Source: Aradus depressus
Lineage: Eukaryota > Arthropoda > Insecta > Hemiptera > Aradidae
Assembly: GCA_963662175.1 (NCBI GenBank)
Contig: OY759225.1
Span: 10,489,107-10,553,106 of the forward strand
Direction of reading: 5' to 3'
Length of the DNA stretch: 64,000 bases
A program made the translations under genes and the position numbers. Positions 20,801 through 30,416 of this stretch are shown here, piece after piece. The notes beneath the pieces were generated by a model. It did no database searches. It worked only from the letters and a program-made list of their open reading frames with translations, and was not told the origin of the DNA. Every line of letters begins with the position of its first letter. Positions within the stretch are counted from its first letter, which is position 1.

Positions 20801-20821
20801 AAAAAGTCTTCGTAAGAGTCT

Positions 20822-20872
20822 TCATCCCAACGATGTTTCGGGACGTTCTTACGACCCTTCATCAGGTCCCAA
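20822..20872 (-). ncRNA. hammerhead-like motif D (weak)
   Basis: Minus strand has CTGATGA, an extra A, GGGTCGT-AAGA-ACGTCCC (stem II with one mismatch), GAAAC, ATC, GTT. The core is right, but stem I is not clear and stem III is not palindromic. Treated as a candidate only. Confidence 0.35.
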
Positions 20873-20885
20873 TGTGGCGAGATAT

Positions 20886-21227
20886 AGAAAAGAAAAAGAA
20901 AACTTTGTAACTGTAATAATATATAAATAAAATAAAATATATTAATAAATTATAAATTAATAAATAAAAAATATATAAAAGAATAAATAAAAAAATATTA
21001 ATGAATAAATAAAACAATAACGTACATTTCACTGACCTTTAAGTTGTGGAGGAACTCTGCCCAAAAAATAAAAATGAAAGTTTTGTATCAAATAATGTTT
21101 TTGGATATGAAACACGATTCATTATTGTGATTATATTATTCTTTTTGAACTGTGAGAATAAAATTCCGTTTCCGCGTAAAGTGTTTCCTCTAACATAAAC
21201 ATTTTTAGTTGATGAAAACTGACATTA
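20886..21227. other. no gene; very AT-rich
   Basis: aataaataaa-type low-complexity DNA followed by unassigned sequence. Confidence 0.4.
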
Positions 21228-21426
21228 TTGCAGAGATATTTTGAAATAATTCAAATGAACTTGAATGAAATAAAACTCGTTTATTTCATTCAAATTCATT
21301 TTTAGTTGAAGTTTAAATTTTTTTATTGTATCTATTGACTTCAAGAAGTGGGGAAGGGCATTAAAAGAATTAATTCCTTTATGAGTTATACTTTTTTCAA
21401 AAAGAGAAGAGCTCTCTGCAGCCCAA
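21228..21426 (-). pseudogene. non-LTR reverse transcriptase C-terminus
   Basis: The minus strand from 21426 encodes SSSLFEKSITHKGINSFNAL and continues PHFLKSIDTIKKFK, the conserved K-G-[IL]-x-x-[FY]-N-x-L-P-x-x-[IL]-K motif near the end of CR1/Jockey/RTE-type polyproteins, followed by a stop and an AT-rich 3' UTR. The Helitron at 21427 abuts it exactly, and no upstream RT sequence continues on the far side. The Helitron therefore either took the place of, or inserted at, the truncation edge. Confidence 0.7.
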
Positions 21427-21950
21427 TCATATATATAAAGCTGAAAATGTCTGTGCGTTGTACCGCTATAACTCACGAACGGCTTGATGGATTTAATTAA
21501 TTTTTTTTTTAATTTGTTCGTCATCGTCTGTGGAAGGTTATAGGCGTATTAGTACCTCAATATCTGGTCCATCCCAGCATCCACCCACGCAATCTTTGTA
21601 ACTCAAAAACCACTGCAATGATTAATGAGGAATCTTTTTGAATAGATAAGTTTTATCTACCGGAAGGTTAAGGTCTATTTTTTAATCAACCCCTGGTCCA
21701 TCCCAGCATCCACTCACGCAATCTTTGTAACTCGAAAACCATTGCAACGATTAATGAGAAATCTTTTTGAATAAATTAGTTTTAGCTCCAAAGCTAGCGT
21801 TACTACAGTTGAAGGACTATAAGCCTTATTCCGTATGAATAATTGAAAATTATAACATCATGAATGTACTGTCGAGGAACTGAATAGCCTTATAGGAGAT
21901 ATTGGGAGAAAAGTCAAAGTTCCCCGGGCAACGTCGGGCATTACTGCTAG
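21427..21950 (+). mobile_element. non-autonomous Helitron, copy 2
   Basis: TC at 21427-21428 after A, CTAG at 21947-21950 before T, and the hairpin CCCGG-GCAACG-TCGGG near the 3' end. 524 bp with two internal about 110-bp modules. No target duplication, as expected. The cleanest of the three copies. Confidence 0.9.
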
Positions 21951-22330
21951 TATTAAATAAATAAGAGTGTGGAGAGTGATCTGTATACAAGTGGTTGGTA
22001 TAAGAAAGACCCTGTAATGGCCATATCTCGTATTTAATAGAGTTCTTTTACAATTTAATGCTTATTGTTCGCCGGAGTTGACAAGTGTATACTCAACGGC
22101 TCGAAAATAAAAAGGTAAAGAAATCAATTCACCTGGCACACCTCAACAGATTGATTTGTTCCGCGAGTTATATGCTAACTAGTTTTCATCAGTCAAAATG
22201 AACACGCATAAGTGAAGAGAATAATGTAATGTCTGTGCAACTCCAAAATTAATCAACTGAGTCACAACCTCAAAAGCCGGCTAGCAAGAAAAAATAAAAT
22301 CTGTGAGAGGTCAGACTGTAGTATTGAAAT
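21951..22330. other. no gene; contains a ccaaccactt arm
   Basis: 21975-22035 matches the arms of 18868-19095. The rest is unassigned. Confidence 0.4.
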
Positions 22331-22528
22331 ATTATATAAACCCCATAAGAACAACACCTATTAATTTTCGGAGGAATCAAAAGAAGGGAAGGATAGTAAA
22401 CGGAGGGGGAGCTCAAATCCAAAATCTCAATAACTGCCGATGTAGTGAATATATCAATATGAAATTTTATATTTAAATTCAATACTCTGTGAGGGGCGCA
22501 CCAATTAATTTTCCAGAGGAGGGGGGCT
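22331..22528 (+). repeat. 135-bp-unit repeat, plus
   Basis: ataagaacaacacctattaa, aactgccgatgtagtgaata and caccaattaattttccagag mark two units. Confidence 0.6.
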
Positions 22529-23203
22529 CGTCTCAAACACTCCAATAGGGTTCAGTGTGATATTCAGGGTGGCCCAGATAAGCGGGTCACAAGTGAAATA
22601 ACTCATAAATGGTTAGAGATATCAAAATTGTGCATAGGGCTAAAGTTGTAGCATTTGCCGAGAGCTATAATATGGCGGCCTCAAAAAGACAAAACTGACC
22701 CTATTAATGGCTCAAACAGCCCTTCGAAGGGCGGGGTTCCCTTTTGACACTTAAGTTTCATTACATTTTATTAAAATACTAAAGAAACAAGGAAGAACTG
22801 TGCAAACAGATTTTTGATACGTCAAGTAGTTCTCCGAAAAAAGACGTTTAAAGATGCACGTTTTCTTATTCTGAAGTTATTAAATTCCAACTAACTTCAG
22901 AATAAGAAAAACGTGCAACTTTAAACCTCTTTTTTCCGAGAACTACTTGAGGGTCATTTAGGTCTTTTCGAGGACGCCATACTATAGCTCTCGGCGAGTA
23001 CTACAACTTTAATTATATGCACAATTTTGATATCTCTAACCATTTAGGAGTTATTTCACTTGTTGCCCGCTTATCTGGGCCACCCTGTATACCACATTTG
23101 TGTGTAATATATACCACATTTGAATATAATCGGTGATATGTATTACACACAAATGTGGTATATATTACACTCAACCCTATTGGGGTGTCTGAGACGATAT
23201 AAT
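22529..23203. mobile_element. nested foldback element
   Basis: Outer arms 22529-22564 and 23160-23203 (tccaatagggttcagtgt) enclose inner inverted ends CAGGGTGGCCCAGATAAGCG (22565) and its complement (ending 23087). The inner element is IS630-like by end sequence and is itself a long hairpin: cttattctgaagttatt and its complement meet at 22870-22915. A third palindrome (accacatttgtgtgtaatat) lies at 23090-23160. No transposase remains. Confidence 0.72.
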
Positions 23204-23204
23204 A

Positions 23205-23300
23205 TATCAGAGTGAGAATCAAAGTGGTCTAAGTGACATTTTTATTTATATATTATATATATATAAAAATGTCACTTAGACCACTTTGATTCTAACCCCG
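23205..23300. repeat. perfect hairpin, about 33-bp arms
   Basis: Arms at 23215-23245 and 23263-23294 (aatcaaagtggtctaagtga and complement) with an AT-only loop. Confidence 0.85.
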
Positions 23301-23950
23301 TCAATTATTAAGTATAATATATAAATAAAATATATTTATTTGTATATTTATAATTTTCTAAGTGAAAAAAACATGTAAAAGCAGAGTTGATGTCATGATG
23401 TAAGAAATAATACTTTCCCGGCCTCTCCGTATCTAAATTCGACGCAGTTCTGTTAGAAACTTGCGTACACTATAGGTACATTCTAAGAAAAGTGCGTTTG
23501 AACTCAGGTGACTGGGTGGATTGTTGCAGAAAGAATCAAAGTGATGAAATGTGGTTGTGAACTTGGAACACAATGGACACTGGAGCTATTGTACTGTCCT
23601 CCAGTCCCTTGTCCATAGTACTGAGGGAGGGCTTTGCCCTGTCTCCGAAGAGGTTTTGGGGACCCTGGTCCCGAGGAGGTTCTGGAGAACCCCCCTCTCC
23701 ACCCCTTGACAAAGGCTCCCACGCACAAATTAAAAGATCCATGCCTCATCGTTGGATCCGTTCCAGTTCTTTGTTCGACACCCCCTCTCCCTTCAAAGTC
23801 GATTTAGGCAATTCCAAAGAAGAAGAGTCTATGAAGAGAGGAGCCAAGCATCTCCAGGAATACAGAGAAAGAGGGAGATCCGTCTGGATGTAGCCTTTAC
23901 TTCCTGACAAACTTAAACACACTTTGAAGGTTCCACGATCCAATCCCGGA
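23301..23950 (+). other. GC-richer stretch with an unassigned open frame
   Basis: 23573-23893 is open on the plus strand for 106 codons (ending EEESMKRGAKHLQEYRERGR..) while the minus strand has overlapping open frames of 81 and 68 codons. Base composition is much higher in GC than the surroundings. No motif recognised; it could be a LINE ORF piece or an old exon. Confidence 0.35.
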
Positions 23951-25105
23951 AATTATACTTCCTCAGCTCTACAAAGTATAGAGGAAGTTATGTAATCCGC
24001 CATAAAGAAGCAAAGTTTTCAACAGAATTTCATATTTTTTCGGTAACACCCGATAGAATGAATGTATCGACATGAAAATCCACAGAAGTTAATTTAACCC
24101 GTTACGCGACATCCTATAACCCTCGGGTGCCATGTGAGTCTCACAGACTCCTAAAGCATTTTAGGTGCGAAAATTGTATGCAGTAATGATTGCGAATTAT
24201 AATTATTTTATGGAACTAACATATATGGATAAGAAAATGTCATAACTAACATGGAAACGTTTTATTCAACAAAAATTAGTATTACAATGGTAATGAACTT
24301 TTTAATTTTATTTCACAAGATAAATTATTTTACAAAAGAAAAACTTGTCGGCAAAGTTAGGTTCATTTGTCCTGAACTACAATTGTTTACGCCGTTGTAG
24401 GGAGGAACTGGCTTCAGATGAATTTGGATTCATTCTGAAAAGTAAAATAAAGCGTAAACTGGCTGACTATGGCAATGCTGGTGATATGGTAAAGCAGAAT
24501 GTTGAAAAAAGGCGGGTGTATGTGAAACATACCCAAAAATCCACCACTATGTCATGTAAGCCAGCAGACTTACAAATAGGAATGAGCGGCTGTGCCATGT
24601 GAGTAGATTAGACTGCCATAGAAAAAGTATAAGAAGATAGAAATCAGGAGGAAGACCCGACCTTGACAACTTATAAGAGCGAATTTACATTAGAGAAGTT
24701 CGTCATAGAATCGGTATTGCGAATACAACTAAATGAATATCCCATGTGAGTCTCGGAGACACATGTCGCGGAACGGGTTAAGTCAACTATTGATTGAAAA
24801 GATCCACCATATTTAAAAAAAAAACTATTTATACCATTTCAAGAGGAGTGTTCCGATATCCGATTCTGACTTCTTCTGTACTTTCATGTTTTCCTATCTA
24901 TAGATTACAAATAAATAAGAAAGGTCTTCTAGCTGTCTGTGAACACGATAACTCGCGATAGAAAGAATTTATCGTCACGAAACTTTATATGTGTGACTAA
25001 AACCCTATAAGGACAAAACCTATTGATTTCAGCCAAATCGGTCAAAGGGGAAAGGGTGATTAAGGGAGAGGCTTAACTCAAAACCTGTCCTACGTATGAG
25101 GTTTT
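23951..25105 (+). repeat. 135-bp-unit repeat split by a piggyBac-type MITE
   Basis: Left part 23951-24093 (boundary arm, aggaagttatgtaatccgcc) and right part 24782-25100 (gtcaactattgattg, gtgaacacgataactcgcga, ttcagccaaatcggtcaaag) are family units interrupted by the element at 24098-24777. Confidence 0.65.
24098..24777. mobile_element. piggyBac-type MITE
   Basis: TTAA at 24094-24097 and 24778-24781. Inverted ends CCCGTTACGCGACAT and CCCGTTCCGCGACAT. Subterminal catgtgagtctc..agac motifs near both ends. The 85-codon plus-strand frame at 24345-24602 is basic and unrecognised; it may be a diverged transposase tail but lacks the paired cysteines. Confidence 0.8.
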
Positions 25106-25108
25106 CTG

Positions 25109-25448
25109 GACGCCGGTAGCCCAGTGGTATGCATGCTTGCCTTCTGAGCTCAAGATCGTGGGTTCGAAACCCAATCGAGGCCCTTAGTTTATTTTATCCC
25201 CCAGATAAAATAAACTTAAGCACGCCGTCCTTCGGATGGGACGTTAAGCGATGGTCCCGAGCCTGTACGATGTCAGCTACTCGTTAAAGACCCCTACCCT
25301 AGGTGAATAAAAATTTAGGGTAGGAAAAATTTAGGATTCCCATAGTAGAGTCGGGCTCATCAGCTCACTTGAGTGACGAAAGAGCGCTCTGGTAGTAGGC
25401 GATATGACCTCGTAGTTAAAGCCCGGGCATGAGTCATAAAACCTAACC
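25109..25448 (+). mobile_element. SINE-A full-length copy
   Basis: A box with one change (tagcccagtgg), B box intact, full body, tail cataaaacctaacc. Confidence 0.9.
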
Positions 25449-25476
25449 TTGATAACAATAATAATCTCAATAATAT

Positions 25477-25640
25477 TTCTTTAAGAGTTTTTTAAAATTT
25501 ACTGTTAAGCAGTAGCATTGTTTTTAATTTAACTGATTATTTTTGATTTGTATTTAGTGTATAAGGGTAATGGTTAAGGAACCGTATTGTATAAGTGTAC
25601 CTCTGTAAATGCGACTGTTATAATAAACTCTTCTTCTTCT
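25477..25640 (+). mobile_element. 5'-truncated LINE, 164 bp
   Basis: Flanked by a perfect 12-bp duplication tctcaataatat (25465-25476, 25641-25652). Ends aataaactc followed by a TTC-repeat tail. A classic short dead-on-arrival insertion. Confidence 0.82.
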
Positions 25641-25737
25641 TCTCAATAATATCATGCAAATAATACCTAGTAATGGCGTTAAAAATTAGAGAACGTTAAA
25701 TAGACTACAATTTTACTACAAGAATTAGGTTAGGTTA

Positions 25738-26057
25738 GGTTTTATGACTCATGCCCGGGCTTTAACTACGAGGTCATATCGCCTACTACCAGAGCGCTCT
25801 TTCGTCACTCTGGTGGACATGAGCCCGACTCTACTGTGGGAGTCCTAAATTTTTATTCATCTAGGGTAGGGGTCTTTAACGAGTAGCTGACATCGTACAG
25901 GCTCGGGACCATCGCTTAACGTCCCATCCGAAGGACGGCGTGCTTAAGTTTATTTTACCTCCCAGATAAAATAAACTAAGGGCCTCGGTCGGGTTACGAA
26001 CCCACGACCTTGAGCTCAGAAGTCAAGCACGCATACCACTGAGCCACCGGCGCCCTC
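25738..26057 (-). mobile_element. SINE-A copy with 13-bp duplication
   Basis: Perfect duplication actacaagaatta (25725-25737, 26058-26070). Full head and two CCTAA units. A 15-bp body deletion removes the tgcctaccctaaatt block that other copies keep. Confidence 0.93.
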
Positions 26058-26070
26058 ACTACAAGAATTA

Positions 26071-26589
26071 TGTTTATTAGTTAATTAGGAGCTATGTTTT
26101 TATTTATTTGTATTTTATTATTATTATTTTCTTTTATTACACTATTATTTTTTTTGATGTTCAAAAATATATACATCAGGCCGAACCTCTTGTCTAAAAG
26201 ATGAATTTTCTAAGTACTAATAAAGAAATTGAATTGAATAACATTTCACAAGCGAATGTATCATCGTACAACCGAAAAGCACCTAACCATAAAATTAAAT
26301 TAATTTCTTAATAAAATATGCGTGGGGAATGAACGGTATTTTTTGTTTTGTTTTTTTCGGAAGACTAGAACCTGTTATTGCAGAGGAAGCAGGATTCTGG
26401 AAGGACCAGTTCATAGCAGTTGTATCTTATATTAATTTTAATTCTATCTGTCTCTACATCATGTTAATAACTTGAATTTATTGTTGAACAAATTATAGTT
26501 ATTAAAATATTGTAATCAAAATGTGTTCAAAATGTAAGTTTAAAACAACTCTCTGGTGGTGCTATCTATCTGACCACTGAAGTACTCCT
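26071..26589 (+). other. LINE 3' end and possible RT scrap
   Basis: 26100-26240 looks like a LINE 3' UTR ending aataaagaaattgaattgaa (ATTGA tail). 26363-26430 reads EPVIAEEAGFWKDQFIAVVS, resembling the P-x-I-x-x-x-Q-A-G-F-R-x-x-R-S segment of non-LTR reverse transcriptases, but short and damaged. Confidence 0.4.
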
Positions 26590-27450
26590 CGCTCAAACAT
26601 TATTTTTTCTTCCTCACTATACGAAATATACGGGAAGTTATGTAATCGATGAAAAATTTGATACGGTTTCCCAAGGAATTTCCGACCTCTAAAATCACTA
26701 AATATGAAAAAAATGTATGTCTGTGTGTCTGTCCTTCTGTTAACTCGATAACTCCCGATAGAATGAATGTATTGACATAAAATTGTATGTGTATACCCAA
26801 AATCCTCTTATGACAATACCTATTTTCAGCTAAATTGACCAAAGGAAACGGGGGTAGCGGTAACACAAAATCTCTAATAACTGGGAATAAAATGAATGTA
26901 TCGATACGAAATTTGATATGTGTGACATAAAACTACATAAGGACAACAACTATAGATTTTCAGTCAAATCGATCAAAGAGAAGGGGGAGATTAGAGGAGA
27001 GGCTTAACTGAAAATTTTTAATAACTGCAGTTGTAGTGAATGTATCGATACAAAACTTCATATGTGTATTCAAAACCTTATAAGGACGACACTTATTAAT
27101 TTTCAGCAGAATCGGCAGAAGGAAAGGGGGGTCAGATGGGGTATCGACATAAAATGTATAGAAATGAAATTTCATATTTGAAATCAAAATCCAATTAGGA
27201 CATAACCTGTCACATTTCAGCTATATCGGCCGAAGGGAAGGGGGGTTGAGGGGAGGGATCTCAAATCAAAAACTATAATAACTGCCGATGTAATGAATTT
27301 ATTGACACTCAATTTATTATGAGGATTTAGGAGTCTCTATGTAAGTCAACTATAGATTAATATCGCAAACGGTCGACTGGTTTTGGAGGTGGAGCCAAAA
27401 GTTAATTGATTAATTCGTTGTGGGGAAGTAAATTGCCGGTGATTCGAAGC
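26590..27450 (+). repeat. most complete 135-bp-unit array
   Basis: Begins with the boundary arm (cctcactatacgaaatatac, ggaagttatgtaatcgatg), a leader (ctgtgtgtctgtccttctgt), then five units in tandem at about 26750, 26880, 27020, 27140 and 27270, and the closing segment ttgattaattcgttgtgggg, agtaaattgccggtgattc. Gives the family's full architecture. Confidence 0.75.
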
Positions 27451-27772
27451 AAACAGAATTGATCACCTTTTCCCCTTTACTATTATCAATAAAGAATAGA
27501 AATCCAATTTTCCTCGTCACACTTTCCATCCGATAGATCAATGACTGATTCACGACAATAACACCTTCATTTCCTTCAACGGGAACAACAATAAGTTTAA
27601 CAGAACTAGACAAGAACTTCTTTTTCTATAAATCTTTATTTCCGCCCCAAAGTATGCTATCGGTCAACAATTTTCCAGATCAAATCAACAAAGCTTTGTT
27701 GAGAAACGCGGACATATTGTGGAAACCAGTGGCGAAGCATGGATTCAATTCTTCTCTTCACTTCCTTTCAGG
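27451..27772. other. no gene; contains a Penelope-B related scrap
   Basis: 27690-27730 (gttgagaaacgcggacatat, tgtggaaacc) matches the outer end of family B at 16595-16625. Otherwise unassigned; the 67-codon minus-strand frame at 27410-27613 has no known domain. Confidence 0.4.
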
Positions 27773-27856
27773 TATTCATTAAAGATCCCTATTCTAGGTG
27801 AATAAACTCTTGTCCAACAGAGTGACGAAACAGCGCTCTGGTAGTAGGTGATATGA
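27773..27856 (+). mobile_element. SINE-A fragment cut by hAT
   Basis: Body fragment ending ggtgatatga, at which the hAT end tagggatg begins. Confidence 0.65.
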
Positions 27857-28138
27857 TAGGGATGTAAAACTATCAATAGTTAACGTTACCGATAGTTTCT
27901 ATACTATCGCTGTTATACTATCGATAGTTTAAGGACTCTGGGATCCATGAATCGAAGGAAGGTTACATTTACTGTTCTTTTAGAGTGTTTCGTTGCTTTG
28001 AACTGAAAAATGAGTCTTAAACGGAAGTCCAATGTGTGGAGTTACTTTGATAAGGATGTGGGTCCAAAAAAACTGGCTAAATGTCGTTTGTGCAGTGCAC
28101 GTATGATTAGTAGTAATAAAACTATTAACGAAAAGTAA
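27857..28138 (+). mobile_element. hAT left end with intact BED-finger exon
   Basis: TAGGGATGTAAAACTATC end and TATCGATA-type subterminal repeats, then an open frame at 28010-28138 encoding MSLKRKSNVWSYFDKD.. ..KLAKCRLCSAR, a BED zinc finger start (W10, Y12/F13, C25-x2-C28) as in hAT transposases. At the codon after CGTATG the element is broken and joined to LINE 3'-UTR sequence, which supplies the stop. The His/Cys pair completing the finger is absent, so the 42-residue product would not fold a full BED domain. Confidence 0.75.
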
Positions 28139-28165
28139 AATGAAAATGAATATAAACTTAATAAA

Positions 28166-28357
28166 GAGGGCGCCAGTAGCTCAGTGGTATGCGTGCTTGT
28201 CTTCTGAGTTCAAGATCGTGGGTTCGAAACCCGACCGAGGCTCCCATTTTAATTGGAAGGTAAAATAAACTTAAGCACGCCGTCCTTCGGATGGGACGTT
28301 AAGCGATTGTCCCGAGTCAGTACGATGTCAGGTACTCGTTAAAGACAAAAAAAAAAT
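28166..28357 (+). mobile_element. SINE-A short form with A-tail
   Basis: Perfect head (A and B boxes) but the copy stops after ggtactcgttaaagac and goes into ten A residues instead of the normal body and CCTAA tail. Confidence 0.85.
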
Positions 28358-28557
28358 CTTCTAACCTATAATAGATACGTGTTCTTTAGGTTAACTACTC
28401 TTTCTGAGAATCTGCCGTTAATAGTTGATCTCCCTATTTCATCTTCTATCATTATTTTTGCTCATCGAACAAAATGTCGATTATGTCCGATATTTTAATT
28501 TTATGATATTTCAGTCTAATTAATAAACAAAAATTAATAATTAAATGGAAAACTTAC

Positions 28558-28617
28558 TTGTGATAAGGCAGTGACGACTAGGGCGGACAGAACCAGGAAA
28601 TCCCGGGTCCGCATCTT
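28558..28617 (-). CDS. signal-peptide exon of a host gene
   Basis: On the minus strand an acceptor (tttgttttcag) precedes AAG-ATG, and 57 nt later the exon ends CAA|GTAAGTTTTC, a near-consensus donor, in phase 0. It encodes MRTRDFLVLSALVVTALSQ: basic start, hydrophobic core LVLSALVVTAL, small residues before the likely cleavage point, so a secretory signal peptide. Because an acceptor lies just before the ATG, at least one non-coding exon lies at higher coordinates. The next coding exons are at lower coordinates; 4881-4917 is a candidate. It is GC-richer than its AT-rich intron surroundings. The gene cannot be named from 19 residues. Confidence 0.72.
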
Positions 28618-28723
28618 CTGAAAACAAAGATTAAATGTTTTATTAATTAATTATAAATGACGAGAATTTCATTAAATATAAAGTTAAACTTAATTAATGA
28701 TTATTTAATGAAATTAACGACTG

Positions 28724-28918
28724 TGCTCAAAATTGCGGGTTCAAGCCCGAATGAGGCCTTTACCTGTTTTTTTTATGACGGAGGTAACAAAACATGAAAT
28801 AAGCCGTCCTTCGGAGGGGGCGATAAATGGCGTTCCGTAGCCATAGCGTAGGCATTCGTTAAAGACCCCTATTCTAATTAAATCTGGGTAGGCAATATTT
28901 AGGATTCCAAGAAAAGGG
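28724..28918 (+). mobile_element. diverged SINE-A-like copy
   Basis: B box region (attgcgggttcaagcccgaa), gccgtccttcgg, cattcgttaaagacccctat and gtaggcaatatttagg blocks survive. Related to 17470-17643; both stand next to TGGTCACAGGG elements, so the pair may have been copied together. Confidence 0.65.
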
Positions 28919-28968
28919 AAAATTGCATTGATTGCTTAGATCCCTTGGCATATGGTGACTGATATATC

Positions 28969-29360
28969 TATGGTCACAGGGAAAAAGTTGTTAAATAGTA
29001 AAATGGCCAAACTGTGTTAAGTGCACCGTGATCATCTCCCAAGCCATCTGCACACTGTGAAGAAGTTGGCAGCTCAGGACTCTAATACTTTCGGAATTAT
29101 AAAGATGTGTCTTGGTATCTCGTAAAATTGTGTATATTCTCAGTTAAATCAACTTAATCTACTTCTTTGAGGAATCATTCACTAGATAACTGCATTTAAC
29201 TATTTATTCACTACGGCAGACTATTCCAAGTGAATAGGGTGTTTTCTGTTAAATCAACTTTAGAGAGGCATCATTCATGAGTATTTCAAAAAGTACCTTT
29301 GATTTATAATTAGGTAAGTGTGGTCAATAATAAGGTAAGTGATGGGGAATGATTATTGTA
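28969..29360 (+). mobile_element. TGGTCACAGGG element, copy 2, right end lost
   Basis: Left end TATGGTCACAGGGAAAAA and about 390 bp homologous to 17644-18015. The right inverted end is missing. Confidence 0.7.
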
Positions 29361-30244
29361 AATTTATCTCTTGATGATGATCCGTCGGAGAGGTGTGTCC
29401 GTAAAGAGGTGTTTTACTGTACTTGGGACTTGAGAATTAAAAAGACTCAGGGCTCAGGACTGCGCTAAGGAAGGCCCCGACAATTTAAAAAATGTTTAAA
29501 ACTATAAATAAATAAAAAATATATTTTTACTGCATTATTAGAGAGATGAGAGTTCAAATTTTATTCTCATAGGTTGAGAACCTACAACTATAACATCTCA
29601 AACAGGGGCCTAATTTGAGTGAAACGAGAACAATTAGGTGTCGCAACCTACATTGAGTGTCAGTTGTTAGCAACATAATTTGACAGACTGTTGACAATTG
29701 TTGTTAACATTATCCTTCAGATTGTTGGTTCTATGATTAGCATTGATCCTTACAGTGGGGCAGGTTTCCTTCACAAAAGACAAACAACAGACTGAACAAC
29801 GTTAGGAGAAAGTCTTCAGTCTGTAAACAGAGTGGCTTACACAATATACCTTCTGGTCATTGTTTACATCTAATCCGATAGAAACATTTTCTTGGGAGAG
29901 TTACATTACCCACTGACTTGGGTAACACTGCATGAATAAAAATCCACCCACTTGTATACACCCCTGAGAATCTTTTTAATTATCTGTTACAACACCCTCC
30001 CATGGAATCAATCTTATATGCAAGAAGCTGACATAATGCGGGCTCTACTAAAAATAATATATTAATAAATAAAAAAACATAAAATTATTAATTTTAAAAA
30101 CCTCCGACACAATAAAAATTTTTTTTTTGCTCATTCATTTTTTTACTGAATCCTTGATGGGGAGGGCTATTTTTTAGGGGGGGAGGGGGGGCTTGAAGTG
30201 TTAGGGGGGAGTCCAAGTCTCTAGCTATAATAGAGACCGAGATC
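29361..30244. other. single-copy intron-like sequence
   Basis: No recurrent repeat recognised between about 29570 and 30000, and no exon signals on either strand. The stretch ends with A/T-rich sequence and a G-rich patch (30170-30210). Confidence 0.4.
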
Positions 30245-30416
30245 CCTACACATAGGGATCTATCGATACAAGTAAAGTATCGATACTTTTATCAGATACG
30301 AGTACTTATGTATCGATATTTTTCTTTCGATACCAAGTAGGTATCGAATAGATAGTACTTGTATCGATTCAAAGTACTCGTTTCAAAGTTCAACAATTAA
30401 AAAAATTATATACAAA

